Assembly (NCBI GenBank): GCA_028671895.1
Contig: CM053800.1
Location: forward strand, 21,287,886 to 21,351,885
Direction: 5' to 3'
Source: Oenanthe sinensis
Taxonomy: Eukaryota > Streptophyta > Magnoliopsida > Apiales > Apiaceae
Length of the DNA: 64,000 nt
A program made the translations under genes and the position numbers. The stretch's first letter is position 1; each line of letters begins with the position of its first letter. A model generated the notes under the pieces. It did no database searches. It was not told the origin of the DNA and saw only the letters and a program-made list of their open reading frames with translations. This document shows, piece by piece, positions 10,824 through 21,798 of the stretch.

Positions 10824-13800
10824 CTAGAGCCAATCACCCATGTATCTAATACCCATGGAACTAGTGTGACCGTCGTGCTTCTGCTGCGACAAGCCTTTGG
10901 TCAGTGGGTCTGCAATGTTATCATTTGTGTGCACTTTACATATGTGTATGTCACCCCTCTCATTAATCTCTCGAATGAGGTGATATCTCCTGAGTATATG
11001 TTTGGTTCGGGAGTGAGCTCTAGGTTCTTTAGCTTGTGCAATGGCTCCATTATTATCGCAGTATAGATCAATGGGATCTGCGATTGATGGAACCACTCCC
11101 AATTCAGTAATGAATTTTCGAATCCAAACTGCTTCCTTAGCCGCTTCACAAGCTGCAATGTACTCAGCCTCCATTGTAGAATCAGCTACTGTTTCTTGTT
11201 TTGAACTCTTCCAACTTACAGCACCTCCGTTTAGACAAAACACAAAACCAGACTGTGATACAGTATCATCCCTGTCTGTTTGGAAACTTGCATCGGTGTA
11301 ACCTTTTACTACTAGTTTCTCCTCTCCTCCATACACCAAGAATGAATCTTTAGTCCTTTTCAAGTACTTTAGAATATTCTTGACAGCCGTCCAGTGACCT
11401 TCACCTGGATTAGATTGGTATCTGCTCGTCATGCTTAAAGCATACGAAACATCTGGGCGAGTACATACCATCGCATACATGATGGATCCAATTGCTGAGG
11501 CATATGGAACCTTACTCATGCGGTCCTTGTCATCCAATGATTTCGGACACTGATCTTTAGAGATCGTTATCCCTTGAGATACGGGGACATATCCCCTTTT
11601 TGCATTTTGCATACCAAAACGGTGCAAAACCTTATCGATGTATGTACTCTGACTTAGACCGATCATCCTTCTAGATCTATCCCTATAGATCCTCATTCCT
11701 AGAATGTAGGATGCATCTCCTAAGTCTTTCATAGAGAAATTACTCCCTAACCAAATCTTAACAGCCTTGAGAGAAGGTATGTCATTCCCCATTAGTAGTA
11801 TGTCATCAACATATAGTACTATGAATGCCACATGGCTCCCACTAACCTTCTTGTAAACACAAGGTTCATCCTCGTTTTGAACAAATCCATACTCTTTGAT
11901 AGTTTCATCAAAACGGATGTTCCATCTCCTAGAGGCTTGCTTTAATCCATAAATGGATCGACGTAATTTACATATCTTGCTAACATTCCCTGGACTGACA
12001 AAACCTTCAGGTTATGTCATGTACACATCCACATCTTCTTCAAGGCTTCCATTAAGGAAGGCTGTTTTGACATCCATTTGCCAGATTTCATAATCATGGA
12101 ATGCTGCAATAGCAAGCAAAATCCTTATGGATTTGACCATAGCCACTGGTGAGAAGGTTTCATCATAGTCAATACCATGAATTTGCTTGAAACCTTTTGC
12201 AACTAGCCTTGCTTTATAGGTCTGAACATTTCCATCCATGTCAGTTTTCTTCTTGAAAACCCATTTGCACCCTATGGGTTTTACCCCTTCAGGTGGATCA
12301 ACCAAAGTCCATACTTGGTTTTCATACATGGATTCCATCTCGGATTTCATGGCTTCTAGCCATCTCTTAGATTCTGGACTGCTCATAGCATCTTGGTATG
12401 TGAGAGGCTCATCTTCATCTATGAGCATCAAATCACCACATTGAGTCAAAAGAAATCCATATCTCTCTGGCTCATGGCGAATTCTACCAGTTCTACGAAC
12501 AACCTGTGTTTGTTGAGCGTTATTATTATCCTGCTCTTGTTCCACTTCAGGTTCAATGCTATTTTGTGGTTCTCGATCTTCATCGAGGTCTATAGTTCTC
12601 CCACTGTTTCTTTTGGAAACAAAATCCCTTTCCATGAAGACAGCATCTCGAGCAATAAACACTTTTTGCTCAGAAGGACTATAGAAATAATACGCCTTTG
12701 TTTCTTTAGGGTATCCCACAAAATTGCACTCTTCAGATTTAGGTCCAAGCTTGTCAGATACTTGACGCTTCACAAACGCCTTGCATCCCCAAACTTTCAT
12801 AAAGCTCATGCCTGACCGTTTCTTCTCCCATATCTCATATGGAGTCTTTTGAACCTTCTTAGTAGGAACACGGTTAAGTGTGAAAGCCGCTGTTTCTAGA
12901 GCATAACCCCAGAAACTAATTGGAAGATCTGCATGACTCATCATCGATCGCACCATGTCCAACAAGGTGCGATTTCTCCTCTCTGAAACTCTATTCCATT
13001 GAGGTGTACCTGGCGGAGTGAGTTGTGATACAATACCACACTCCTTTAAATAATCTTTAAATTCAGTGCTCAAGTATTCTCCTCCACGATCAGATCGTAA
13101 GATTTTAATACTTGCACCTCCGCCAATTTGCTTCTCTACTTCAGCCTTGTATTCTTTGAACTTTTCAAAAGAATCGGATTTATTCTTCATAAGATATACA
13201 TATCCATATCTACTGAAATCATCAGTAAATGTTATGAAGTAGTAGTAGCCTCCTCTAGCCATCACACGCATTGGGCCACATACATCACTATGTATTAGCT
13301 CCAAACGTTCAGTGGCCCTTTGACCCTTACCAATGAAAGGGGCTTTAGTCATTTTACCAAGCAAACAAGATTCGCATTCTTGGTATGATTCAAAATCAAA
13401 CTTATCCAAATATCCATCCTTATGTAATTTGGATATGCGTTTCTCATTTATATGGCCTAGACGACAATGCCAGAGGTATGTTTGATTTGAGTCATTAACT
13501 TTAAGTCGTTTGTTTTCTATATTACAGACAGGATTATCTAAGTCAAGAACATATAAACCATTAAACAAACGCGCAACACCATAGGTTAAATCATTCAAAG
13601 CAAAAGAGCAACTGTTGTCCTTTATTGTAAACGAAAAACCTTTCTTGTCCAAACAAGAAACAGAAATAATGTTTCTGCGAATTGCAGGCACGTAATAACA
13701 ATTCTCCAGTTCTAAAACTAGCCCAGAGGGCAAAGATAAATAATAGGTTCCTACAGCTAAAGCAGCAACTCTTGCTCCGTTGGCAACTCGTAGGTCCATT

Positions 13801-14789
13801 TCTCCTTTAGCCAATGTCCTACTTCTCTGCATTTCCTGCACATTTATACAAATGTGAGAAGCACATCCGGTATCCAATACCCAAGATGTAGAAATAGACA
13901 GATTGACTTCTATAACATATATACCTGAATTAGAAGCTTGCTCAGCCCTCTTCTTCTTCAGATCCTCTAAGTAAACTGAACAGTTTCTCTTCCAGTGACC
14001 AGTTTTCTTACAGTAGTGACATTCACCCTTAGCGACCCCACCTTTAGGCTTTAAAGCCTGTTTAGGACCTGACTTTGGCTTGGGTGTAGAATCAGAACCT
14101 GTCTTCTTCTTACCCTTCCACTTGCCTTTCCCTTTGGCCTTACCTTTATTGCCCACCATCAGTATGGGAGCAGGTTCAGCCGTCTTCATGTTGGTCTCAT
14201 ATGTTCTCAACATAGCCAACAATTCAGTAGGTGTTTTGTCAAACTCATTCATATTGTAGTTCATAACAAACTGAGTGAATTTGTTGTTCAAAGAATTCAA
14301 GATTAGGTCAATACCAGTTTCCGGACCAATCGGGAAACCCAAAGTATCAAGATACTCAATGTAACCAATCATCTTCAGAACATGTGGGCCAACTGGTTCA
14401 TTTGCCCCTTGTTTGCAGTTAAAGAGTGACTTGCTCGTGTTGAACCTTTCTTGATGAGTTTGGCTTGCAAACATGCTTTGCAAGTGCTCATTGATAGTAT
14501 ATGCATCCATATGCACATGCTGTCTTTGAAGCTCAGCACTCATAGTTGCTAACATAAGACACGCAACATCAGTTGCATCATTCTCATCCTTTGTGTGGGC
14601 CGCTCGTTCCTCAACAGTAGCGCCCTCAGGAAGGGGACCTGCCGGAGGAATATCAATGACATGAAGCTTGCGCTCCTGCCTGAGGACAATCCTCAAATTC
14701 CTCTGCCAGTCTAGGAAGTTGTTTCCTCCTGTCAGCTTATCCTTCTCAAGGACAGATCGTACGGATAGTGTGTTTGTGTTGTTTGTCAT
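10824..14789 (-). pseudogene. E1 gag-pol polyprotein with one in-frame stop in RT
   Basis: One frame of 1,322 codons from the first ATG (14787-14789), broken only by TAA at 12012-12014. Gag comes first and ends in a CCHC knuckle, CHYCKKTGHWKRNC. Protease has DTGCASH. Integrase has an HHCC region (HCRLGH...CESC), the catalytic Asp of HSDVCGP, the Asp of RSDRGGEY and the Glu of SERRNRTL. The RT core runs through KARLVAKGF and MDVKTAFLNGSLEED. The stop follows VDVYMT, where relatives read Gln in an M-T-Q-P-E-G-F-type motif, and the frame continues as PEGFVSP to YVDDILL and RNase H (YTDASFQTD, AEYIA, DNNGAIA) ending at 10824. Upstream codons to 14819 have no ATG. As written it would give gag-protease-integrase with a truncated RT. 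Clade within Ty1/copia not assigned. Confidence 0.93.
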
Positions 14790-16693
14790 TACTTGGTATC
14801 TACAATGATAAAAGCACAAAATTAAACATTAGATTGTCTGAGTTATTTATTATGTTCAAATGATTATGATACATTCATAATATATCTCCCACTATTTTTA
14901 TCAAATCAATAGCCCTTACTATTAATTTGGAAAGTATATCCCATAATCCTTTCTAGTGAGCCAAGATCCATATTTCGTCATGTCTCAAGTCAACCACTGG
15001 AAGTCCTTAAGAATGATTATTTAGGTAGACAACATTTGTCAATTATATCATATATAATTCTTGGATAGTTTGGTGAGCAACGATTGATCTTATCTATCTA
15101 ATAGATTTTAACCAAACTCTATGCTTCTAAGTTCATAATGGTTGAATATAACCGTTTACTTTCACCTTATTATGACGACTCAGTTAAGTTTGACCCAATG
15201 ATACAACGGCCGAATATAACCGTTTATATTCGTCGCATCTCACCACGATAGACAGGAGTCCCCTGCCACTGACAGTCTTTCCCCTAATCGATCTAGGATT
15301 CGATGAGTGTTCATTCATTGGAAAGCATCTGATTAAAACTTAATATTTTGTTAAGGGGTTTAGAAAATTTTACGACGATCATGATCACATCATGAAGAGA
15401 GCCTCAATTTTTCCTTGAACTAAATATTTCAAATTGACATCTTAAATTGTTCATTTCCCAGGTAGATGGAGGATACCAGTGGTCACACTTAAAACCCATC
15501 AGCCTTACGAATACGCATATCCGTTTTTGTCAGAAAATCCCAATTATAGATATCAAAATCCATATTCAATTCCGTGTTTTAAAAATCCATATTTCATAAA
15601 CACAAGAATCTCATGATCGTTTGTTGATTTTAAAATCTTGAATCGTTACAGATTTTATCTTGAGTCGTTACAGATTTTATCTTGTTTAAACAAGCATGGC
15701 ATGGGTGTCGTATCTAATACATACATACATACATACATGATTAATCTAATTAAAGCATGCATCATTCATACATCAATATGTAAAGTGCAGTATGTAAACG
15801 TGCTTGGTTATGGCCCCTTTCCTATGTGATCCTTTCGAGCTAATGAAAGGATCAAAGTCAATCTATGGTGGTAAAATATAAATACAATTACATGTCTTCA
15901 TTCTTCTTGTATCCACTAGTGCCTGCTCCTCTTCTTGGATCATCTTTCAGTCTTCAAGTACATTACATGGAATAATTGAATACAACCTAAGCTAATGTAC
16001 TTACATAAGAAAACTCGAGTTACATTCGAGGTTAAACAATTACAAGAATGAAGAAAATGACATGCAAGTCGTATTTATAAAACCAAAACCAAAAACCATT
16101 AATCTAGGGGTCTAAGGGCCATAACCAGCACCATGCTCAAGTACACAAAATAAAATATTGCGGGGGTCCGGGGGCGGCAGCCCCTGGGCGGGGTCTGGGG
16201 CGGCAGCCCCCGGCTGGGGTCGAGCTGACCTGGTCAGCTCGAAATCAGATTTTTTTTTTTTTTCGAAGACCAGTCCTATTCAGAAATCATCAATTTCTGA
16301 ACTAAAGATCATATCTGTTGGCCCTTTTTCCCACTGCATCTTATACAGTTTCAGAAGCATGTATCATATACATACTTATCATATCCCAGTTAACAGATCA
16401 TGTCCAACATAATCTGTCCACCAGTTTATATCACTATACAAACTGACCCTCATGCATAATATACAAATCGCAATATGGCATATAAATCAGTCATGACAAA
16501 TCATTAACATGCTAGTATCATCACCACATATTACAATTCGAATATACATGAAGAACATAGCATGGCAGAAGCATGGCAGTAACAAAGCAGTAGCATGGCA
16601 GTGGCACGGCAGTCACCAAAACAGGCATATTTGCATCAAATACAGTTAACACGTAACCAAATCAGTCCCTTATACACGTAGCTCTGATGCCAT
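14790..16693 (-). other. E1 leader between primer-binding site and gag
   Basis: 1.9 kb, non-coding. Just upstream of the gag ATG the minus strand reads a pyrimidine-rich tract ending in CATTGTAG, like a 3' splice site. The equivalent position in E2 (near 43837) also ends in ATTGTAG. There is an ATAC microsatellite at about 15719-15738 and a GC-rich hairpin block at 16160-16241. The primer-binding site is at 16681-16692 (TGGCATCAGAGC on the minus strand). Confidence 0.8.
16160..16241 (-). other. GC-rich hairpin block in the E1 leader
   Basis: An abrupt 82-bp GC-rich block. GGGGCGGCAGCCCC occurs twice (16171-16184 and 16197-16210), each able to fold through GGGGC/GCCCC. It is followed by a near-perfect palindrome, CGAGCTGACC (16221-16230), T, GGTCAGCTCG (16232-16241), then a T14 run. 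Its position in the leader RNA is compatible with a dimerisation or packaging signal, but that is inference. I do not see it in the older copy E2. Confidence 0.7.
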
Positions 16694-18243
16694 TGTTGGG
16701 TTCCGAGGCATAAAACGCAGCGGATAAACGTAAATATAACGAAAATTTTCGGAACCCAAACGCAGGATCATGTATAAGAATTGACGGATTATGGTGATAA
16801 TCGAATCATACCTATTAAGATTTTGAATGCCACGAACTCAACGGAGATCCTTGCTATCACGATTTGTGTCTTCCTCTCGAAAGCACCTCTATGGTATCCA
16901 CACGAGCACCTTCAAGAACGTCTCACGATCTTGAACACGGAACGGAAGTACTAGCCTCCTTTGATAGGTTTCGAATTCTCTCTGCCTCTTCCTATGCTGC
17001 CTCTTCTGCTAGGGTTTATACAAAAACGTGCAAGCCATTTAACCTATCATTATCTATTTATAATGATTGGTTAATGGGCCTTTTTAGCAAAAACCTAACC
17101 CATGTAGGCATAGGATTAAATAATAAAACATGCTTTTATTATTTAATTAATAATTAAGTCACACTTAATTATTATTGGCAGAAATATAATTCTTCAAATT
17201 CGAATTTATTTCAATTAATTAAGTCTCACTTAATTAATATAATAAATTCGAATTAATCATCAATTAATTTAAATCTATAATTTAAATTAACTATTCCTCT
17301 AGGTGCTCTATGTGTGTGACCCTATAGGCTATTATTTAATTAGCAATAATTTTATTCTCCAATAAAATTATAAACAATGAGCGGTATCTAGTAATACATC
17401 ATTGCTACCTAATTAAACAATAATTAAATCGTGATTCGATAAAACCTTTCGTGATTAATGTTTCCGTGTAATATAATCCCTTTAACCATATATATTATAG
17501 ATTAAACTCGAGGCATGTATTTAGTCATCCTCTTCAACATTTAATCCGGGTTTACTTGATCCATGAGTAGACTATGAAAAACAAATCATTATTTGAGCAC
17601 GGCCATGCATTTTATAGTCTCACTCAATCAAGAGGCCAATAATATCTCTCCTAATTATAGGAGGGTTAAATCCTTTATCTATCATTCATATTTCTCATAC
17701 GACTCATGATATACCCGATGTCCACTTTTATCATCACCCGGTCAAAGGTAACTTTTAATGTAGTCAAAGTATATCAATCCTCGTATAGAAATATAATGAT
17801 CTCAAGTCAGAGGATCATTACACCATTATCACTGTGAGTCTTTCTTATGACTTAATTAAACATGAAGAATCTCACTGTGGGTCTGTCCAGTACCATGTAC
17901 CCCTACATGTACCTATGTATTGACTTTAGTATCCCCATACTTATAACCAATGAGATGTGGTTATCTGTCAAACAACATACTAGTCTATTTATGTATTATT
18001 ATTGTCCTATCATAATAATACTCGACTAGGGAACCTTTAAGAATATGATATATTATATAATCTCAAGTTCAAGTCATGTACTTAAACTATATAACGAGTA
18101 TCATGATTCTAAGGACATTTATTATGCTAACAAATATATCGCAGTAATTAAAGTCATAATAAATACGTTTATTGAATAATCAAATGACATAAATGTTTAT
18201 TAAAAGGAAAAATTGTATTGCCTCTAGGGCACCTACACTAACA
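16694..18243 (-). repeat. 5' LTR of E1 (copy C)
   Basis: 1,550 bp. The minus-strand promoter has TATAAATA (plus strand 17055-17062), so transcription should start near 17030 and run leftwards. The primer-binding site adjoins at 16681-16692. The outer edge at 18243 abuts the decayed S2 extra ORF. Confidence 0.95.
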
Positions 18244-21219
18244 AATATTTCCAAGAACTGTCCCAAATTTTCTGTTTAAGAGAGTCTATTATCACATCTT
18301 GAGAAGTTCCTGGTTGAGAAGAGAAATCTATGTGAACAACTTCAGCATCTAAAGCATCTTCAATCTCTCCTTTAAGATCTTCTACCACCATGTAATCTGG
18401 ATAACTCATGCTCAATTTTTCATGTGCATCATGTGAGTTGACTGGCCACTTCTTAGTATTGTATCTTTGAGAATAAGGAATGGACATGTCTGTGACTTCT
18501 TCATCAGCAAAAATAGGCTCTTCAGAGTCTGTGTCCACCCCATCAGAGATTAACAAAGCATCAGAGTTTGCAACAGATATACTCTGAGTACCTGTAGAAG
18601 ATATGGAACATCCTAAGGAACTCTTATTTTTTTTAAAAGTAATCTCATTACTTCTGACATCACACATATCATAACTTTTATGAGTTAGATTTTGCTCACT
18701 AGAAGTAACTAACTTCTGTCTCAATTCTACCTCACCTTTTGCCAGATCTAGTGTCTACCTCTCATTAATTTTGTTTTTCACACATTTTACCTCAGACTCA
18801 CTAGAAAGTCTCAACACACATTGTCCTATAGAAATAAGAGGTGGCTGAGAAAGGTTGATTGTAGTTACATGAGTAGGGGTACCCTTTTCAGGACTATTCA
18901 TGATCACTCTAGCAGTTAAATTAGGAAAGGTAAAATCTGAACTTAAACTATCATAGAATGCATATTCTGAAGAAAAGTAAGAGTTTATACCTAGAGTTGT
19001 GGATGTGGATGTTGTCTCCATTGGCTGTGCAGAGATTGGTAGCACCATAACAGCATTAGTGGTTACCAGTGGAGCTTCATCATTGTATGTCTGTCCAATA
19101 TTAGAATCTTGGTCTGCAATCATAAAATGGATGATTGGTTCTTGTGGGACCTGAGTCATATCTGCAGTTGCTTCACCACTTTAAGGTGAAGGTTCTTGTG
19201 TGCTTGATTCTGCCAGAATATGGCCTTCAGTATCAGAAATAACAAGATCTGCAAGAATAGGTAAAGTGTCTGCATCCAAACTTTGATTGGATGGTTCTTG
19301 TGTGGCTGGGGCCTTAACAACTTCTTCAACCCTTTGAGCTGAAGGTTCTTATAGGTTGTACCCCTGATCCAAGTTGGCTTCATCTGCTAGAACTGTAGCT
19401 GCTGTTGAACTTTGATCAACAGGTTCTTGTGTGCCTGGCCATGTAGAGATTGCTATCTCACTTTGAGAGATAAGTTCTTATGAATCCTGGCCAAAACTGA
19501 CAGACTTCTTCTTTCTTGTTGAGAAATGTTTTGAACTTGGAGAGGCAAATGATGTAGATTGCTTTGCTTCCATCTCTTTCCTGACTTATTCTACCAACTC
19601 CCTAACTCTTTCATAAGATATCTCCTTAATAATTTGCTTAGGAGAATCAGAGATTGTAAGAGGATCAGCTTCCTCTAGAGTGACATATGACCCATCTTTC
19701 AAACAATTATGTTGTCGCTCCTATTCAGACTTGATCCATAAATTATTTAGATTCCCCAAAAATTTTCTCCAGACTGTCTTGTCAACAGTAGGCCCCCGTC
19801 TAATACGTTCACAGTTATAATGGGTAACATTTGTCCACCAATCAGCTATTGACTTGACATACCGAGGAATCATGTTCTCAATTGGAACCGGTAATCCAGG
19901 TTCCTTCCAAGGAATATTTGCCTTCCAACTGCGCCATGCTTCAACAGAGTTTGTCAAGTCATTAGAGTTTAGGTTAGAGATTAGAAGGTCAGAGTTTAGT
20001 GCTGCATCAGAGTTTAGTCCAGTGTTTGCAGCCTTAGAGTTTATAGCCTTGACTAATCTTCTCCTCTTCTTCTTCACTCAGGCATTGGATTTACTGTGAA
20101 TGGCTTCATAAAAGGTGCAGGAGGTATTTCAGAAGCCTGTTCAATAGTTTTTCTCTTGGCAAAAACCAACCCTTCATCAGAATCAGAATCTTCATCAATT
20201 AATTTTCTCCTTTTAGGAGATGATTCTTTCACTGCCTTCCCCTTCATTTTGCTGGTGCCCTGTTGAGAGGTTTGTTTTACAACTACAGCCTTTTGGGAGA
20301 CTGTAGAGGTTGGAAAAAGTGTTTGGGTGTCAGTGTTTGGAGGGTGGCCTGGGTTTGAATCAGAGGGTGCTGAACTCTGATCCATAGCCACAGAGAGAAA
20401 ATCCATTCCTTACATTGTAGGCATTCTCTGATTTAAGAGATGCCTGACCCATGTGGGATAAAAGAGAGGAGATAGATTACATTTCTTAGCATCCTTCCTA
20501 GCTAAGTCAGCAAAAATCCTTCTATTCATACTAAAACTAGCTAAACTCTGATCATTCTAAAATTTTACATCAGGCAACAAAACATTAAAAATTAACTGAA
20601 GAAATCTATCAAAATAAATAGTGTGAGCATCATCATTTATTTTGCTAGCCAGCTGCCTAATTATCATCCAAGGAAAATTAAAATTAAGATTATGGGTCAG
20701 AGAATACCCAATTTGTTGTGCAAGTTGTGGGATTACATCAAAGTTTATGCACTTGCCTGTGAAGGCCCTAGTGATGCAATCAAAGAAGAAACTTCATTCT
20801 CTTCGAAGATGGGGTCTGGTAAGACTCCCCATCTTTGTTAGGCTTCCTCCATAGCCTATAGAACCGAAAAATTCTTTTATTTGAGCATTTCCCACAATAT
20901 CATCATATTCAGCCACTTCTGGGAGATGAAGGGCTTGTCGAACCACAGCCGGTGTTATTAAATGCTTGCCATTACAGTTGAATGTGATGATAGGTTCTTC
21001 ATCATCACCTGCATCATTAAACTTAGCAGTCGACCAAATCCTTATTAAGGATTGAGCAGAGAAGTTGGAAGGTTCCTGTAACGCGTAGCCAATATAACTT
21101 TGTTCTAAAAAATCTTGAATCACATGAAAATTGTTAGGTGCATCAGATTTGTTTAACAAAGAGATATAGTTTGTGGGTGCAAAGGTATAAGTTTGAAAAG
21201 TTTGTCCTTTTGATGCCAT
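18244..21219 (-). pseudogene. Decayed extra ORF of Sirevirus-like element S2
   Basis: Begins at 21219 with MASKGQTFQTYTFAP, following pol and a repeat-rich spacer as in S3. Its N-terminal segment matches the S3 extra ORF at several spaced positions: F-N-x-N-G-K-H-L-I-T-x-A-V against F-S-I-G-D-H-E-Y-M-V-T-x-E-D-V, and EFFGSIGYGG against EFFYSIRYQG. Downstream come a basic nuclear-localisation-like KRRKL next to an acidic DEDSDSDEG (about 20200), Asn-Ser-Asp-rich segments and a Ser/Thr-rich acidic part. Stops and frameshifts occur throughout (after HLRRE at about 20794 and near 20077, for example). The C-terminus is cut off at 18244 by the E1 LTR, and the missing part is not found on E1's other side. 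Function is unknown; no membrane-spanning envelope pattern is visible. Confidence 0.75.
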
Positions 21220-21798
21220 TGAAACAAGGAGAAGTTGCAGGTTTGAACAGTTAGGGTTTTTGAGAAATGAGAGAGAAGAAATGAATAGTAATTGATAGAA
21301 TGAAAACTGACAATGATTAATAGAATTAATATGTGACTATTCATATGCATAACTTATGTAGTGGGCCACATGGTAAGAATTGATCGGAAAGCAATTATGA
21401 ATAAAGTCTCAAAATATGGCAAATGTATATGTTTTTGTGTAAGTATATGAACCGTCAATACGTGAGTGACACACGCCTTATTTCAAGTCTGATCTGAGAA
21501 AGATAATTATGATGTCATAAAAATAGAATATGATGTCATATTTATGATTTCAGAGTTTACCACGTAATCAGAGTTTAACAAGTCAGAGTTTAGATGAGTC
21601 AGAGTTTACCACATAATCAGAGTTTAACAAGTCCGAGTTTAGATGAGTCAGAGTTTACCACAACCTCTGACAGAGTTTATCATAAACACTGATAGATGTG
21701 ATCAGAGATTAGATGCCGCATTGATAAGAGTTTACTTTAATTTCATCAGAGTTTATCTCATACTCTGACATATTCTCTGGTTGTCTGTACTTGTTAAG
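21220..21798 (-). repeat. S2 spacer between pol and extra ORF, with TCAGAGTTTA repeats
   Basis: Non-coding. From about 21545 to 21780 it carries roughly a dozen copies of (T)CAGAGTTTA and variants (TAAACTCTGA on the element's sense strand). A unit of about 48 bp (GAGTTTACCAC..ATCAGAGTTTAACAAGTC) is repeated in tandem near 21553-21660. The same motif fills the S2 LTR and recurs in S2 coding sequence. This matches the placement of repeats between pol and the extra ORF in S3. Confidence 0.8.

Larger units (their letters stand above)
9260..18243 (-). mobile_element. E1: full-length Ty1/copia element
   Basis: An 8,984-bp element with 1,550-bp LTRs at both ends that differ at about five positions by eye, so insertion was recent. 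Order on the minus strand: 5' LTR (18243-16694), primer-binding site, 1.9-kb leader, one gag-pol frame (14789-10824), then the AGTGGGAGAT polypurine-like tract and 3' LTR (10809-9260). The outside pentamers do not match (CTATT at 9255-9259, AATAT at 18244-18248). The left flank is minisatellite and the right flank is S2 coding sequence, so the two ends may have been joined by recombination between copies. Confidence 0.93.

Noticed and set aside
586..17157. Conserved frame beginning MCLPLESTSMVSTRAPSRT at 586, 9430 and 16864
   Set aside because: It lies in three near-identical LTRs, antisense to the element, and is degraded in LTR D and lost in the E2 LTR. Its conservation is that of the LTR, not of a protein.
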